DNA of 64,000 nt from Blautia sp. An249 (GCF_002159835.1 NZ_NFJL01000002.1:186001-250000), one strand, 5' to 3'. Shown: positions 33,797 through 42,694, numbered from the stretch's first letter. Made by a program: numbers and translations. Notes: a model not told the origin generated them from the letters alone.

Positions 33797-36019
33797 ATGA
33801 GTATTTACGATACTTTAAATATACAACAGCAGCAGGCTGTCTTTCAGACAGAAGGTCCGGTACTGATACTGGCAGGGGCCGGTTCCGGAAAGACCCGGGT
33901 GCTGACTCACCGGATTGCTTATTTAATAGAAGAAAAAGGGGTAAATCCCTGGAATATCATGGCCATTACCTTTACCAATAAAGCTGCCGGGGAAATGAGA
34001 GAGCGAGTGGATAAAATTGTGGGAATGCACGCAGACAGTGTCTGGGTGTCAACTTTCCATTCCTGCTGTGTGCGGATACTCAGACGGTATATTGACCGGA
34101 TTGGGTATGAAAACAATTTTACTATTTACGATACGGAAGATCAGAAGACGGTAATCAAAGAGATTTGCAAACGGCTGAATGTAGACACCAAAATCTATAA
34201 AGAAAAGGCAATCATGGCACAGATTTCCCATGCAAAAGATGAATTAATCACCCCCGATGAATTTGAATTAAACGCTGCGGGAGATTACAGCAAGAAGAAA
34301 GTTGCGTCTGTTTATCAGGCGTATCAGGAACAGCTGAAAAAGAATAATGCGCTGGATTTTGACGATCTTCTGACGAAAACCGTGGAACTGTTTCAGAGCT
34401 GTCCGGAAGTTCTGGATTCTTACCAGGAACGTTTCCGGTATCTTATGGTAGATGAGTATCAGGATACCAATACGGCTCAGTTTAAGTTTATCAGTCTGCT
34501 GGCCGCCAAATATCACAACTTGTGTGTGGTGGGTGACGACGACCAGTCCATTTACAAATTCCGGGGAGCCAATATCGGCAATATCCTGGGATTCGAGAAA
34601 GTTTTTCCTGAGGCAGTCGTTATCCGTCTGGAGCAGAATTACCGTTCCACACAGAATATTTTAAATGCAGCCAATGAAGTAATCAGAAATAATACGGAAA
34701 GAAAAGAGAAGACCCTCTGGACAGAGAATGAAGAGGGGGATCCCATACGGTTCAGACAATTTATGAACGGCTACGAAGAAGCGGAATTTGTGGCAGGGGA
34801 AGTGATCAAAAACCATCAGGAAGGAAGATGCAGGTTCAGAGACTGCGCAGTCTTATACCGAACCAACGCCCAGTCCCGTCTTTTTGAGGAGAAATTCCTT
34901 CTGGCCAATGTTCCCTATAAGATTGTAGGCGGCGTAAACTTTTATTCCAGAAAGGAAATTAAAGATCTGCTTGCCTATATGAAAACAGTGGACAATGCCA
35001 GAGATGATCTGGCGGTGCGCCGGATTATCAATGTGCCAAAGAGAGGGATCGGCGCGGCCACTCTGGGAAAGGTGCAGACCTTCGCAGACCATTACGGGAT
35101 GAGCTTTTACGAAGCCATGAAGCAGGCGGAAGAGATTCCGGGACTGGGTCGGAGCACAGGAAAAATTACAGGATTTATGAATTTCATCAGAGCTCTGAAA
35201 AGTAAAGCGGAAGTGCTTTCAGTAAGAGAGCTTCTGGAAGAAATCATTGAAAGTACGGGATATGTGGCGGAGCTGGAGGCGGAAGATACCGACGAAGCCA
35301 GAGCCAGAATCGAAAACATTGACGAGCTGATTTCCAAGACAGAATCTTATGAAGAAGCGGCAAAAGCGCAGAACCTGAATCCCACCCTCAGCGGCTTTCT
35401 GGAAGAGATTGCATTGATTGCCGATATTGATTCCGTGGATTCCAGTCAGGATTATGTCCTCCTAATGACTCTTCACAGCGCCAAAGGACTGGAATTTCCC
35501 TATGTCTATCTGGCAGGAATGGAAGATGGGATTTTCCCCAGCTATATGACAATTACAGCAGACGATCCCTCTGAACTGGAGGAGGAGCGTCGCTTGTGCT
35601 ATGTGGGAATCACCCGTGCAATGAAGGGGCTGACTATGACCTGCGCAATGCAGAGAATGATACGAGGCGAGATTCAGTACAATAAGGTATCCCGGTTTGT
35701 AAAAGAAATCCCCAGGGATATTGTGGATTTAGGCCACACGGTTCAGAAAAAAGAAATTCCCGTGCCGAAGGCTAATAACGCCTATATGCAAATGCGGCAG
35801 GCATTTCGGGCCAAAGCTTTTGAACCAAAGGCATTTCAGGTAAAAAAAGCAGAAAAACTGAGCTATCAGCCAGGGGATACGGTGCGGCATGTGAAATTCG
35901 GCGTCGGAATTGTAAAAGAGATTACCGAAGGCGGAAGAGATTATGAGGTTACTGTGGATTTTGACAGGGTCGGAGTAAAAAAGATGTTTGCAAGTTTTGC
36001 AAAACTGAAAAAGATTTGA
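33797..36019 (+). CDS. pcrA: ATP-dependent DNA helicase PcrA
   Basis: UvrD/Rep-type superfamily 1 helicase (3'-5') for repair and replication fork maintenance, 740 aa. Motif Ia and the Walker A loop GAGSGKTRVLTHRIAYL (about 27-43) are clear, as are ITFTNKAAGEMRERV, the Walker B DEYQDTN, GDDDQSIYKFRGA, QNYRST, VMTLHSAKGLEF-type motif V (here LLMTLHSAKGLEFPYV) and EERRLCYVGITRA. The C-terminus has the PcrA Tudor-like domain (PGDTVRHVKFGVGIV...VDFDRVGVKKM). GGAGGA precedes the start. Confidence 0.97.
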   Translation: MSIYDTLNIQQQQAVFQTEGPVLILAGAGSGKTRVLTHRIAYLIEEKGVNPWNIMAITFTNKAAGEMRERVDKIVGMHADSVWVSTFHSCCVRILRRYIDRIGYENNFTIYDTEDQKTVIKEICKRLNVDTKIYKEKAIMAQISHAKDELITPDEFELNAAGDYSKKKVASVYQAYQEQLKKNNALDFDDLLTKTVELFQSCPEVLDSYQERFRYLMVDEYQDTNTAQFKFISLLAAKYHNLCVVGDDDQSIYKFRGANIGNILGFEKVFPEAVVIRLEQNYRSTQNILNAANEVIRNNTERKEKTLWTENEEGDPIRFRQFMNGYEEAEFVAGEVIKNHQEGRCRFRDCAVLYRTNAQSRLFEEKFLLANVPYKIVGGVNFYSRKEIKDLLAYMKTVDNARDDLAVRRIINVPKRGIGAATLGKVQTFADHYGMSFYEAMKQAEEIPGLGRSTGKITGFMNFIRALKSKAEVLSVRELLEEIIESTGYVAELEAEDTDEARARIENIDELISKTESYEEAAKAQNLNPTLSGFLEEIALIADIDSVDSSQDYVLLMTLHSAKGLEFPYVYLAGMEDGIFPSYMTITADDPSELEEERRLCYVGITRAMKGLTMTCAMQRMIRGEIQYNKVSRFVKEIPRDIVDLGHTVQKKEIPVPKANNAYMQMRQAFRAKAFEPKAFQVKKAEKLSYQPGDTVRHVKFGVGIVKEITEGGRDYEVTVDFDRVGVKKMFASFAKLKKI

Positions 36020-36046
36020 GATTCTCTGGTAAAATTTCATAGAAAG

Positions 36047-36055
36047 TGGTATAAT
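36047..36055 (+). promoter_or_regulatory. Extended -10 promoter of small membrane protein
   Basis: TGGTATAAT with consensus TATAAT at 36050-36055, 34 bases before the start codon. No convincing -35. Confidence 0.45.
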
Positions 36056-36089
36056 ATCAATAATCATTGATTGAGAGGATGGTGTAGTT

Positions 36090-36332
36090 ATGAACAAAGT
36101 AGAAGATTTGATAGCAGCATTAAATAAGAAAGAAGAGGACAAACAGAAAACAACGGTTCTTTGGGTTTTAGCAATCATCGGGGCTGTGGCTGCTGTCGCT
36201 GGTATCGCTTATGCGGTATATCGTTTCTTCGCACCGGATTATCTGGAAGATTTTGAAGAAGATTTCGGCGATGATCTTGATGATTATTTCGAAGATGAAG
36301 ATGAAGGAGATAACTCCCAGGAAGAAAAATAG
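36090..36332 (+). CDS. Small membrane protein with acidic C-terminus
   Basis: An 80-aa protein that I do not recognise as a named family. The N-terminal 20 residues are charged and helical, followed by one transmembrane segment (about 22-45, TVLWVLAIIGAVAAVAGIAYAVY). The C-terminal 30 residues are almost only Asp and Glu. It lies between pcrA and rlmD with its own promoter, ribosome-binding site and terminator, so it is very probably a real gene. Confidence 0.8.
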   Translation: MNKVEDLIAALNKKEEDKQKTTVLWVLAIIGAVAAVAGIAYAVYRFFAPDYLEDFEEDFGDDLDDYFEDEDEGDNSQEEK

Positions 36333-36346
36333 AAACCAATATGATA

Positions 36347-36377
36347 GCTCCGGCAAGGGCCTTGCCGGAGTTATTTT
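36347..36377 (+). terminator. Terminator after the small membrane protein gene
   Basis: AGCTCCGGCAAG pairs with CTTGCCGGAG (ending at 36370), followed by TTATTTT. Confidence 0.8.
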
Positions 36378-36440
36378 ATGTAATAGGAAATGCCGTCGGA
36401 TTTCCTGTTACATAAACAGCGCAGTGCGCGCCCCCTCGAG
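36378..36440. repeat. Palindromic intergenic repeat
   Basis: ATGTAATAGGAAAT (36378-36391) and ATTTCCTGTTACAT (36400-36413), loop GCCGTCGG, one G-T pair. The following CATAAACAGCGCAGTGCGCG resembles the downstream parts of the other copies. It lies directly behind a terminator and before rlmD. Confidence 0.75.
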
Positions 36441-36476
36441 AGAGGGCCACTTTGTTCCATAGAAAAGGAGAATACA

Positions 36477-37868
36477 GTGAAAAAGGGTGAAATTTACCAG
36501 GGAATAATTGAAAAAGTAGAATTTCCCAACAAAGGAATTGTCTATATAGAAGGGAAGAAAATAATTGTAAAAAACGGATGTCCCGGCCAGAAGGTGGAGT
36601 TTCGGATTCAGAAGAAAAAGGGAGAACGTGTGGAAGGACGGCTGCTTGAGGTTCTGGAAAAGTCTCCTCTGGAAACAAGAGAGCCGGTCTGCAGAGAATT
36701 TCCGGCCTGCGGCGGCTGCATGTACCAGACCATGCCTTATGATGCGCAGCTTAAAATGAAAGAGCAGCAGATACATGAACTCATGGATCGGGCAGTTATA
36801 AGCCAGGGACAGGTGACAGAAACGGGAGAGCCAGATTATGAGTGGGAAGGGATCTGTGCAAGTCCCCGGGAATTCGAATACCGCAATAAAATGGAATTCA
36901 GTTTCGGAGACGAATACAAGGACGGCCCCCTGTCTCTGGGACTGCATAAGAAAGGAAGCACCTATGATGTGCTTACAACAAAAGACTGTAAATTAGTCCA
37001 CGAAGACATGAGAAAAATACTGAAGGCCACTCTGGCCTATTTTCAGGAACGGGGAACCAGCTACTATAAAAAAATGCAGCATACAGGCTATCTGCGTCAT
37101 CTGCTAATCAGACGAAGCATAACCACAGGCGAACTGCTGGTACATCTGGTTACTACCACCCAGGAGGAACTGGATCTTACGCCTTTTAAAGAACTTCTTC
37201 TCAAGCTGGATTTAGAGGGAACTATTGCCGGAATTCTGCATATTCTCAACGATTCTTTTTCCGATGTGGTAAAAAGTGATGAAACCAGAATTCTTTACGG
37301 ACGTGGTTATTTCTACGAGCATCTTCTGGGTCTTCAGTTTAAAATCAGTTCCTTCTCGTTTTTCCAGCCAAACACGGAGGCCGCGGAAATTCTGTATTCC
37401 ATTGTAAGGCGTTATATTGGGGACACCAATCAGATGAGAGTCTTTGATTTATACAGTGGAACAGGTACCATTTCCCAGATACTGGCAACCGTGGCCCGGG
37501 AAGTCATTGGTGTGGAAATTGTGCCGGAGGCTGTGGAGGCTGCAAAAGAAAATGCCGGATTAAACGGACTGGAAAACTGCCGTTTTATTGCGGGGGATGT
37601 GCTGAAGGTCCTGGATGAGCTGGAGGAGAAACCGGATGTGATTGTACTGGATCCGCCCCGTGACGGGATTCATCCAAAAGCCCTTCCCAAAATTCTGGAT
37701 TATGGAGTGGAACGGATCGTCTACGTTTCCTGTAAGGCGACAAGTCTGGTGAGGGATTTGGAGAGCTTCTATGCCAGAGGCTACCGCCTGATCAGGGCCG
37801 CAGCAGTCGATCAATTTTGTCAGACGGTTCATTGCGAAAGCATCGCGTTATTTTCCAAACTGAGATAG
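36477..37868 (+). CDS. rlmD: 23S rRNA (uracil(1939)-C(5))-methyltransferase
   Basis: TrmA/RumA-family RNA m5U methyltransferase. The GTG at 36477 is chosen because AAAAGGAG lies 8 bases upstream and the TRAM domain starts there; this gives 463 aa. The TRAM domain is at about 1-60. The iron-sulfur motif CREFPACGGC (about 73-82, with a further Cys upstream of the methyltransferase domain), the SAM motif DLYSGTGTIS, DPPRDG, and the catalytic cysteine in YVSCKATSLVRDL are visible. RumA/rum genes are known integration sites of streptococcal mobile elements, and foreign DNA starts right behind this one. Confidence 0.93.
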   Translation: MKKGEIYQGIIEKVEFPNKGIVYIEGKKIIVKNGCPGQKVEFRIQKKKGERVEGRLLEVLEKSPLETREPVCREFPACGGCMYQTMPYDAQLKMKEQQIHELMDRAVISQGQVTETGEPDYEWEGICASPREFEYRNKMEFSFGDEYKDGPLSLGLHKKGSTYDVLTTKDCKLVHEDMRKILKATLAYFQERGTSYYKKMQHTGYLRHLLIRRSITTGELLVHLVTTTQEELDLTPFKELLLKLDLEGTIAGILHILNDSFSDVVKSDETRILYGRGYFYEHLLGLQFKISSFSFFQPNTEAAEILYSIVRRYIGDTNQMRVFDLYSGTGTISQILATVAREVIGVEIVPEAVEAAKENAGLNGLENCRFIAGDVLKVLDELEEKPDVIVLDPPRDGIHPKALPKILDYGVERIVYVSCKATSLVRDLESFYARGYRLIRAAAVDQFCQTVHCESIALFSKLR

Positions 37869-38230
37869 AAAAAGGGAATAAGGAATTTCCGGGAATTTGG
37901 ACTGTTTGGACAACGGTTCGGACTCCCGGATTTTTTATGCCTGCTTATTCTGTGGAAACATATCGAGGGCAAAAATAGGCGGAGGGTTGAGTATACAGGA
38001 TTGATATGACGAGTCCCCGGGAATACCTCCGGCAATACACCTTCTTCATAATGGATTTCAAAGGTGATCTTCCCGTCCATGTGTACGTTAAAATGGAAGT
38101 CGGTCATTTCTACCTCTTTGAGCATATCCGGCAGCTCGATGTTCTTATACCGTTTGACTTCCTCGCCGTTTACCATAAGGCAAACCGGAACCGCATCCCT
38201 CAGTTTCGCTGTGATTTTTCCTGTCTTCAT
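37829..38230 (-). CDS. Unknown small protein, C-terminus probably replaced
   Basis: Reading from ATG 38230 behind GGTGG, the first 70 residues look like a real protein: MKTGKITAKLRDAVPVCLMV, then NGEEVKRYKNIELPDMLKEV and a beta-rich DGKITFEIHYEEGVLPEVFPG. After that the frame runs through AT-rich sequence and into the 3' end of rlmD, which suggests that the natural 3' end was lost at the junction near 38.0 kb. I do not recognise the family. Divergent to the phage major tail gene. Confidence 0.4.
   Translation of the reverse strand: MKTGKITAKLRDAVPVCLMVNGEEVKRYKNIELPDMLKEVEMTDFHFNVHMDGKITFEIHYEEGVLPEVFPGTRHINPVYSTLRLFLPSICFHRISRHKKSGSPNRCPNSPNSRKFLIPFFYLSLENNAMLSQ
37888..37936 (+). terminator. 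rlmD terminator
   Basis: TCCGGGA (37888-37894) pairs with TCCCGGA (37924-37930), with TTTGGAC/GTTCGGAC region in the loop, followed by TTTTTT. It marks the end of the core-gene block. Confidence 0.65.
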
Positions 38231-38296
38231 AATGTTTTCCACCTTTCGTTTTTGGGTAGTGTCAAAACTACCTCTTTCGAGATGGAGGGAATGTAA

Positions 38297-38828
38297 ATGT
38301 CTGCAAAGAAGAATAAAGTAAAATTTAATATCTGCAACGTGCATTATGCGCTGCTTACGGTGAGCGAGGACGGGGAGGTCACCTTCGGGACGCCGGTGGC
38401 TATGCCGGGAGCGGTATCCCTGTCCCTGGAGCCGAATGGGGAGCCGTCCAATTTTTACGCGGACGGGTACGCCTATTATACAATCTCCAACAACATGGGC
38501 TATGAAGGGGATCTGGAGCTTGCCATGGTGCCGGAGGGATTCCGAACAGATGTGTTAAAGGAGTCCCTGGACGACAACAGCGTGCTGGTGGAGAGCGCCA
38601 ACGTGGAGACGGCGAACTTTGCCCTGCTCTTTGAGTTTGGCGGTTACGGCGGCCCAGCTGGCGAATGGTTATGTGAAGGCCCGTGCCGGGGACAGCACGA
38701 CGGATACGGTTTACGCTGGCTGGTATACCTCGGTGTATATGCCGACCGTGGAGGAGGATGACCCGCAGACGCAGCCGTACGGACAGCAGGAGATTGTGGA
38801 TGATGTGACAGGAGGGGAAACCTTATGA
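38297..38828 (+). pseudogene. Phage major tail protein, phi13-like, broken
   Basis: Tube-forming tail protein of a long-tailed siphophage. The N-terminal 115 residues (MSAKKNKVKFNICNVHYALL...) match the phi13-type major tail family in an intact frame. Near 38640-38655 the frame shifts: the remaining family sequence (NGYVKARAGDSTTDTVYAGWY...) continues in another frame up to the stop at 38828. Compared with relatives, a middle block of roughly 40 residues seems absent at the same point, so an out-of-frame internal deletion is the likely cause. The stop overlaps the next start (ATGA). Confidence 0.75.
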
Positions 38829-39202
38829 GTATGAAACGGAAGATCATGATTGATGGGCAGGAGGTTCCTTTTCGGGCCTCCGCCGCGATCCCTCGGATTT
38901 ACCGGATGCGGTTCCATCGGGATATTTACAAGGATCTGCGGGATCTGGAAAAGGGGATCAATAAGAATGACCCGGAGAATTCCAACCTGGATCTGTTCTC
39001 GCTGGAAATGTTTGAGAATATCGCCTATGTGATGGCGAAGCACGCGGACCCGTCTATTCCGGATACGCCGGAGGAATGGCTGGATGGGTTCAATACCTTC
39101 TCCATTTACCAGGTGCTGCCGCAGATCATTGAGCTTTGGGGATTAAATACCCAGACGGATGCGGAGGCTAAAAAAAACTTCGCAGGGCTGACCGGGAAAT
39201 GA
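38825..39202 (+). CDS. Phage tail assembly chaperone
   Basis: A 125-aa protein starting MSMKRKIMIDGQEVPFRASA, between the major tail and the tape measure genes, the standard place for the tail assembly chaperone. It is mainly helical, with no membrane segment. The pattern RASAAIPRIYRMRFHRDIYKDL is typical of such proteins in gut Firmicute phages. It overlaps its downstream partner by ATGA. In intact phages the two ORFs may be joined by frameshifting; no obvious slippery site was identified here. Confidence 0.75.
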   Translation: MSMKRKIMIDGQEVPFRASAAIPRIYRMRFHRDIYKDLRDLEKGINKNDPENSNLDLFSLEMFENIAYVMAKHADPSIPDTPEEWLDGFNTFSIYQVLPQIIELWGLNTQTDAEAKKNFAGLTGK

Positions 39203-39363
39203 CCACGCCGCTGTTCCTTCTGCGGTGTGTTCAGCTTGGGCTGTCCATCCGGGATCTGGATTTATTAACCATTGGCATGGTCAATGATATGTATGTGGAG
39301 AGCCGCAATGACGAGCATAAGTATGCGGTGGTGGCTACGCAGGAGGATTTTGATAGATTCTGA
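39199..39363 (+). CDS. Small phage tail protein (chaperone partner)
   Basis: A 54-aa ORF overlapping the previous stop by ATGA. It reads MTTPLFLLRCVQLGLSIRDL and ends YAVVATQEDFDRF. Its place between chaperone and tape measure matches the second chaperone ORF (gpGT-like) of siphophage tail modules. The stop at 39361 is followed at once by the terminator of the opposing toxin-antitoxin operon. Confidence 0.65.
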   Translation: MTTPLFLLRCVQLGLSIRDLDLLTIGMVNDMYVESRNDEHKYAVVATQEDFDRF

Positions 39364-39396
39364 GAAAAAATCCCGCCCGAAAAAGGGCGGGATGCA
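39364..39396 (-). terminator. Terminator of the RelB/YoeB-type operon
   Basis: ATCCCGCCC and GGGCGGGAT form a 9-base perfect stem around GAAAAA (39370-39392). The A run before it gives the T run on the minus strand. Confidence 0.75.
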
Positions 39397-39403
39397 GCTC
39401 CTG

Positions 39404-39669
39404 TTATTTGTCTCCGTAATGCCCACGGCAGTGGGCGATGTAGATACGGCCATTTTCCATGTGATAGACCAGGCGGTCTTTCTCATTGATCCGGCGGCTG
39501 TATTCCCCCTGCAGGTCGCCGGTTAAGGGTTCGGGTTTCCCGATGCCCTCCATGCAGCCGTTGCGCTCAATATCCTTTATGAGCTGGTTAATGCGTTTGA
39601 TGGTTTTTTTATCCTGGGTCTGCCAGTAGAGGTAGTCTTCCCAGGCATCGTCTGACCAGATTTTTTCAC
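39404..39669 (-). pseudogene. YoeB/Txe-type toxin, frameshifted at its start
   Basis: The minus-strand frame ending at TAA 39404 encodes a clear YoeB-like RNase toxin: IWSDDAWEDYLYWQTQDKK, then a middle block with GKPEPLTGDLQGEYSRRI, and DRLVYHMENGRIYIAHCRGHYG. It lacks a usable start codon. The expected start, GTG 39669 overlapping the antitoxin stop, reads GTG followed by only six A residues before TCTGG; a seventh A would put it in frame. So the toxin is off by one base in a homopolymer run. This is inactivation, a sequencing error, or slippage-controlled expression. Confidence 0.75.
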
Positions 39670-39935
39670 TCGTCGTCCACCTCGATCAGTTCGTGTGCGG
39701 TGCCTTTCCCGTCTCTGAGCTCCTGGACGGATTTCTTTACATAGGCCATGTTGGCCTCGGAGAAAAACGGGTCGGGAGCCTGGGCGATCTCAAAGGGGAT
39801 GCGCTTTTCGCGTAAAACTGCTTTCACAAAAAGATTGATGGCGGTGGAGGTATTTAATCCGACATTGGAGCAGAAGGTATCAAAGTCAGCTTTGTCTTTC
39901 TGGTCTACCCTTGCGGTTAATGTGGTAAGTGCCAT
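39666..39935 (-). CDS. RelB/DinJ-family antitoxin
   Basis: An 89-aa antitoxin beginning MALTTLTARVDQKDKADFDT. The N-terminal ribbon-helix-helix domain (SNVGLNTSTAINLFVKAVLREKRIPFEI) is typical of RelB/DinJ; the C-terminal part would wrap around the YoeB-like toxin encoded just downstream. AAAGGAG precedes the start. The module sits inside the phage tail genes, on the opposite strand. Confidence 0.9.
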   Translation of the reverse strand: MALTTLTARVDQKDKADFDTFCSNVGLNTSTAINLFVKAVLREKRIPFEIAQAPDPFFSEANMAYVKKSVQELRDGKGTAHELIEVDDE

Positions 39936-39968
39936 AGTAATATCTCCTTTCGTGTTCTATTTGCTTTT

Positions 39969-39997
39969 ATTATAGCACTATTGTATGCGGATAGCAA
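39969..39997 (-). promoter_or_regulatory. Promoter of the antitoxin-toxin operon
   Basis: On the minus strand TTGCTA (39997-39992), 17-base spacer, consensus TATAAT (39974-39969), 34 bases before the antitoxin start. Confidence 0.7.
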
Positions 39998-40122
39998 TTA
40001 TATGTATTACAATTTAGAATTTCTTTATCATTACTTTATTTTTGGCTGTTTGGCCATTTTTAAAACATAATTTTAACTTTTCCCCGGAGTGATCCGGGTA
40101 TTTTTATGCCTTTTTACGGGAG

Positions 40123-42210
40123 GTGAATCACCTTTTAAAGCTCGATCCGTCCAATACGGTTCTTCTGGCGCAGAAGCAGGAGCTTCTGCAGGCGGCTATC
40201 GGGGATACGGAGAAAAAGCTGGAAGCCCTGGAGCAGGCCCAGGAGGATGTGGCGAAAGCCTTTGAGCGCGGGGATCTGGGGAAAGACCAGTACATGGCGT
40301 TTCAGAGGGAGGTAGAGGAAACCCGTGGGACGCTGAACCGGTACAAGGCTGACCTGTCCGGCCTGCAGTCGGAGCAGGAACGGCTTTCTTCCAATACGGG
40401 GCGGCTGAATAAGCTGTTCGCCGCCACCGGTTCTAACGTGGATGATTACGCGGATGTGCTGGGGAGCAGGCTGGTTACGGCTATCAAGAACGGGACGGCT
40501 TCCTCTGACCAGTTAAAGACCGCCATTGAGAAGATTGGGAAGTCAGCCACGGGCGGGAAAGCGGACATTAAACAGCTTACCGATGCCCTGGATACGGTGG
40601 ATGACGGGCAGGCTGTCCGGAACCTGATCGATGATTTGAACGATGTGGGGGACGCGGTTCAGGACGCCCTCCGGGGCGTCAATTCCCTGATGAAGCAGTA
40701 CGGGATGACAGCGCAGGAGGCTATGGATTACATTGTCCGGGGTACGCAAAACGGCCTGGATAAGACCAATGAACTGGGAGATAACCTTTCCGAATATGCG
40801 GGCAAATTTGAACAGGCGGGATATTCCGCCTCGGAGTATTTCCAATTATTGCAGAATGGTCTGGAAGGCGGGGCCTACAACCTGGATAAGGTCAACGATG
40901 CCATTAACGAGGTAACCACCCGGCTGGCAGATGGAACCATCGGGGATTCCCTCGACCTGTATTCCGAAAAAACGCAGTCCCTTTTCCAGGCATGGCAGAG
41001 CGGGGAGGCAACCCAGAAGCAGGTCATTGATTCCATTGTGGCGGATATTGGGAACTGTACCAGCCAGCAGGAGGCGCTGAACATGGCGGCGAAAGCCTTT
41101 GGCACCATGGCGGAGGATGGGAACCTGAAATTCATTACTTCCCTGACTTCTGTGGGGGATGCTTATGACAGCGTCAGCGGTTCGGCGCAGAACCTGTTTG
41201 ACCAGACCCAGACGCCCATGCAGGAGATGGAGGCGAATACCTGGAAGCTGCAGCAGGCGCTGGTTCCCCTGGGGGAAAAGATCGTGGAGCTGGCGAATGT
41301 GGTGCTGCCGCCGCTGGTGGCCATTATCACGGCGGTATCCTTTGGGGCGCTGAATATTTCCCTGCTTCCGGTAATCGGCATTATCGCGGGGGGGGGCTGC
41401 CGCCATTGCCGGGATCATCGCCATTGTGAAAAATTGGGGAGCCATTACCGAGTGGTTCGGAAATTTGTGGCAGTCGGTAGCCTCTAAGCTGATGGGCTTA
41501 TGGGACGGCGTGGTGGTCTTTTTTACGGAGACGATCCCGGCGGCGTTCCAGAAATTCATCGGCTTTTTCTCGTCTATCCCGTATTGGTGGAGCGGCCTGT
41601 GGTCGCTAGTATCCTCTTTCTTTTCGGATACCTGGAATACGATCTTGCAGAATCCCATTGTCCGGCTGGTGGTGGATACGGTGACTTCCCTGTGGGAAAA
41701 TGCGAAAAAAGCCTGCCGGGACAGGCGTTCCGATGGGGGCAGGATTTTATCCAGGGGCTGATCAACGGGATTTCCAGTATGATCCAAGGCGTGATCAATA
41801 CGGTCTCCGGCCTGGCGGAGCGTATCCGCTCCTTCCTGCATTTTTCAGCGCCGGATGAGGGGCCGCTGGCGGATTATGAAAGCTGGATGCCCGACTTTAT
41901 GGAAGGGCTGGCAAAGGGGATTGAAAGGAACCGGGGACTTGTGGAACGGGCCGTGCGAGATGTGGCTTCAAATATGGTAATTTCCCCGAAGGTAAACGGG
42001 ATGGAGTATGGTGTCATGGAAAGCCCGTTATCCGGCGGAAATATGTCGGAGCTGGTCTCCGGGATTTCCTCTGCGGTATCGGATGCCCTGGCGGGATTCT
42101 CCGGCCAGCAGGGAAACATCGTGATCCCGGTGTATGTGGGCGGTACACTTTTGGATGAACTGGTTGTGACGGCGCAGGCAAGACAGAACCTGCGGTCGGG
42201 AGGGAGGTAG
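40123..42210 (+). pseudogene. Phage tape measure protein, truncated and frameshifted
   Basis: Sets tail length and helps DNA entry. The frame begins at GTG 40123 with NHLLKLDPSNTVLLAQKQ, which in intact relatives lies about 40 residues inside the protein, so the true N-terminus is gone. Coiled-coil and helical sequence follows. At 41388-41396 nine G residues shift the frame (eight would keep it). The hydrophobic middle then continues in a second frame (from about 41400) to near 41720, and a third frame (about 41730-42210) carries DFIQGLINGISSMIQG through to QNLRSGGR. The last shift probably marks an internal deletion. Confidence 0.85.
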
Positions 42211-42213
42211 CTT

Positions 42214-42576
42214 ATGGCATTTATACAGTATCTGACCTTTGATGGAACCGCCCTCCCCATGCCGGATTCCTATGAGGTGCAGATGGAGGATGTGGAGGCG
42301 GATTCCGGCGGGGAGACAGAGGCAGGGACAGTGCAGCGGGACGTGGTGCGTATGGGCGTTGTCAGCATCCCGGTTTCCTTTTCCGTATCGGCAAACTGGC
42401 TGAAAACTTTGACGGGGTTTAAACAGAAAGAAAAGATCACGGTGGGGTACTTTGATACCCAGACGCTGGCGGTAAAGACGACGGAAATGTATGTGGATGG
42501 GTATAAGGCAGCTCTTGTGAAGGATACTTCCCGGAAAGGGTTGTGGACGGTGAGTTTCACGTTGCGGGAGTTTTAA
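42214..42576 (+). CDS. Phage tail protein (distal-tail-like position)
   Basis: A 120-aa intact ORF 3 bases behind the tape measure remnant. It is rich in beta-strand residues (TVQRDVVRMGVVSIPVSFSV, then KTTEMYVDGYKAAL). Its place between the tape measure and the tail-tip gene suggests a distal tail or connector protein. I cannot name the family with certainty. Confidence 0.7.
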   Translation: MAFIQYLTFDGTALPMPDSYEVQMEDVEADSGGETEAGTVQRDVVRMGVVSIPVSFSVSANWLKTLTGFKQKEKITVGYFDTQTLAVKTTEMYVDGYKAALVKDTSRKGLWTVSFTLREF

Positions 42577-42635
42577 AAAAATATTTCTTTTGGGATAAGG
42601 GTTCTATACTTAGAGAAACAGATTTGAATTTTTGG

Positions 42636-42675
42636 AAAAAGCGCACAGCCCTTTGTTTTGAAGAACTGTGCGCTT
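42636..42675 (-). terminator. Terminator of the cupin gene
   Basis: On the minus strand AAGCGCACAG (42675-42666) pairs with CTGTGCGCTT (from 42648 down to about 42639) and runs into a T stretch. It lies between the tail gene and the cupin. Confidence 0.75.
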
Positions 42676-42694
42676 AAATAATGAGATTGACGCA

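Noticed and set aside
41426-41761. Separate gene between the tape measure halves
   Set aside because: It is the hydrophobic middle of the tape measure protein after the frameshift in the G run, not an independent gene.
40846-41841. Minus-strand frame of 331 codons opposite the tape measure gene
   Set aside because: Antisense to a recognisable phage gene and low-quality composition; not coding.
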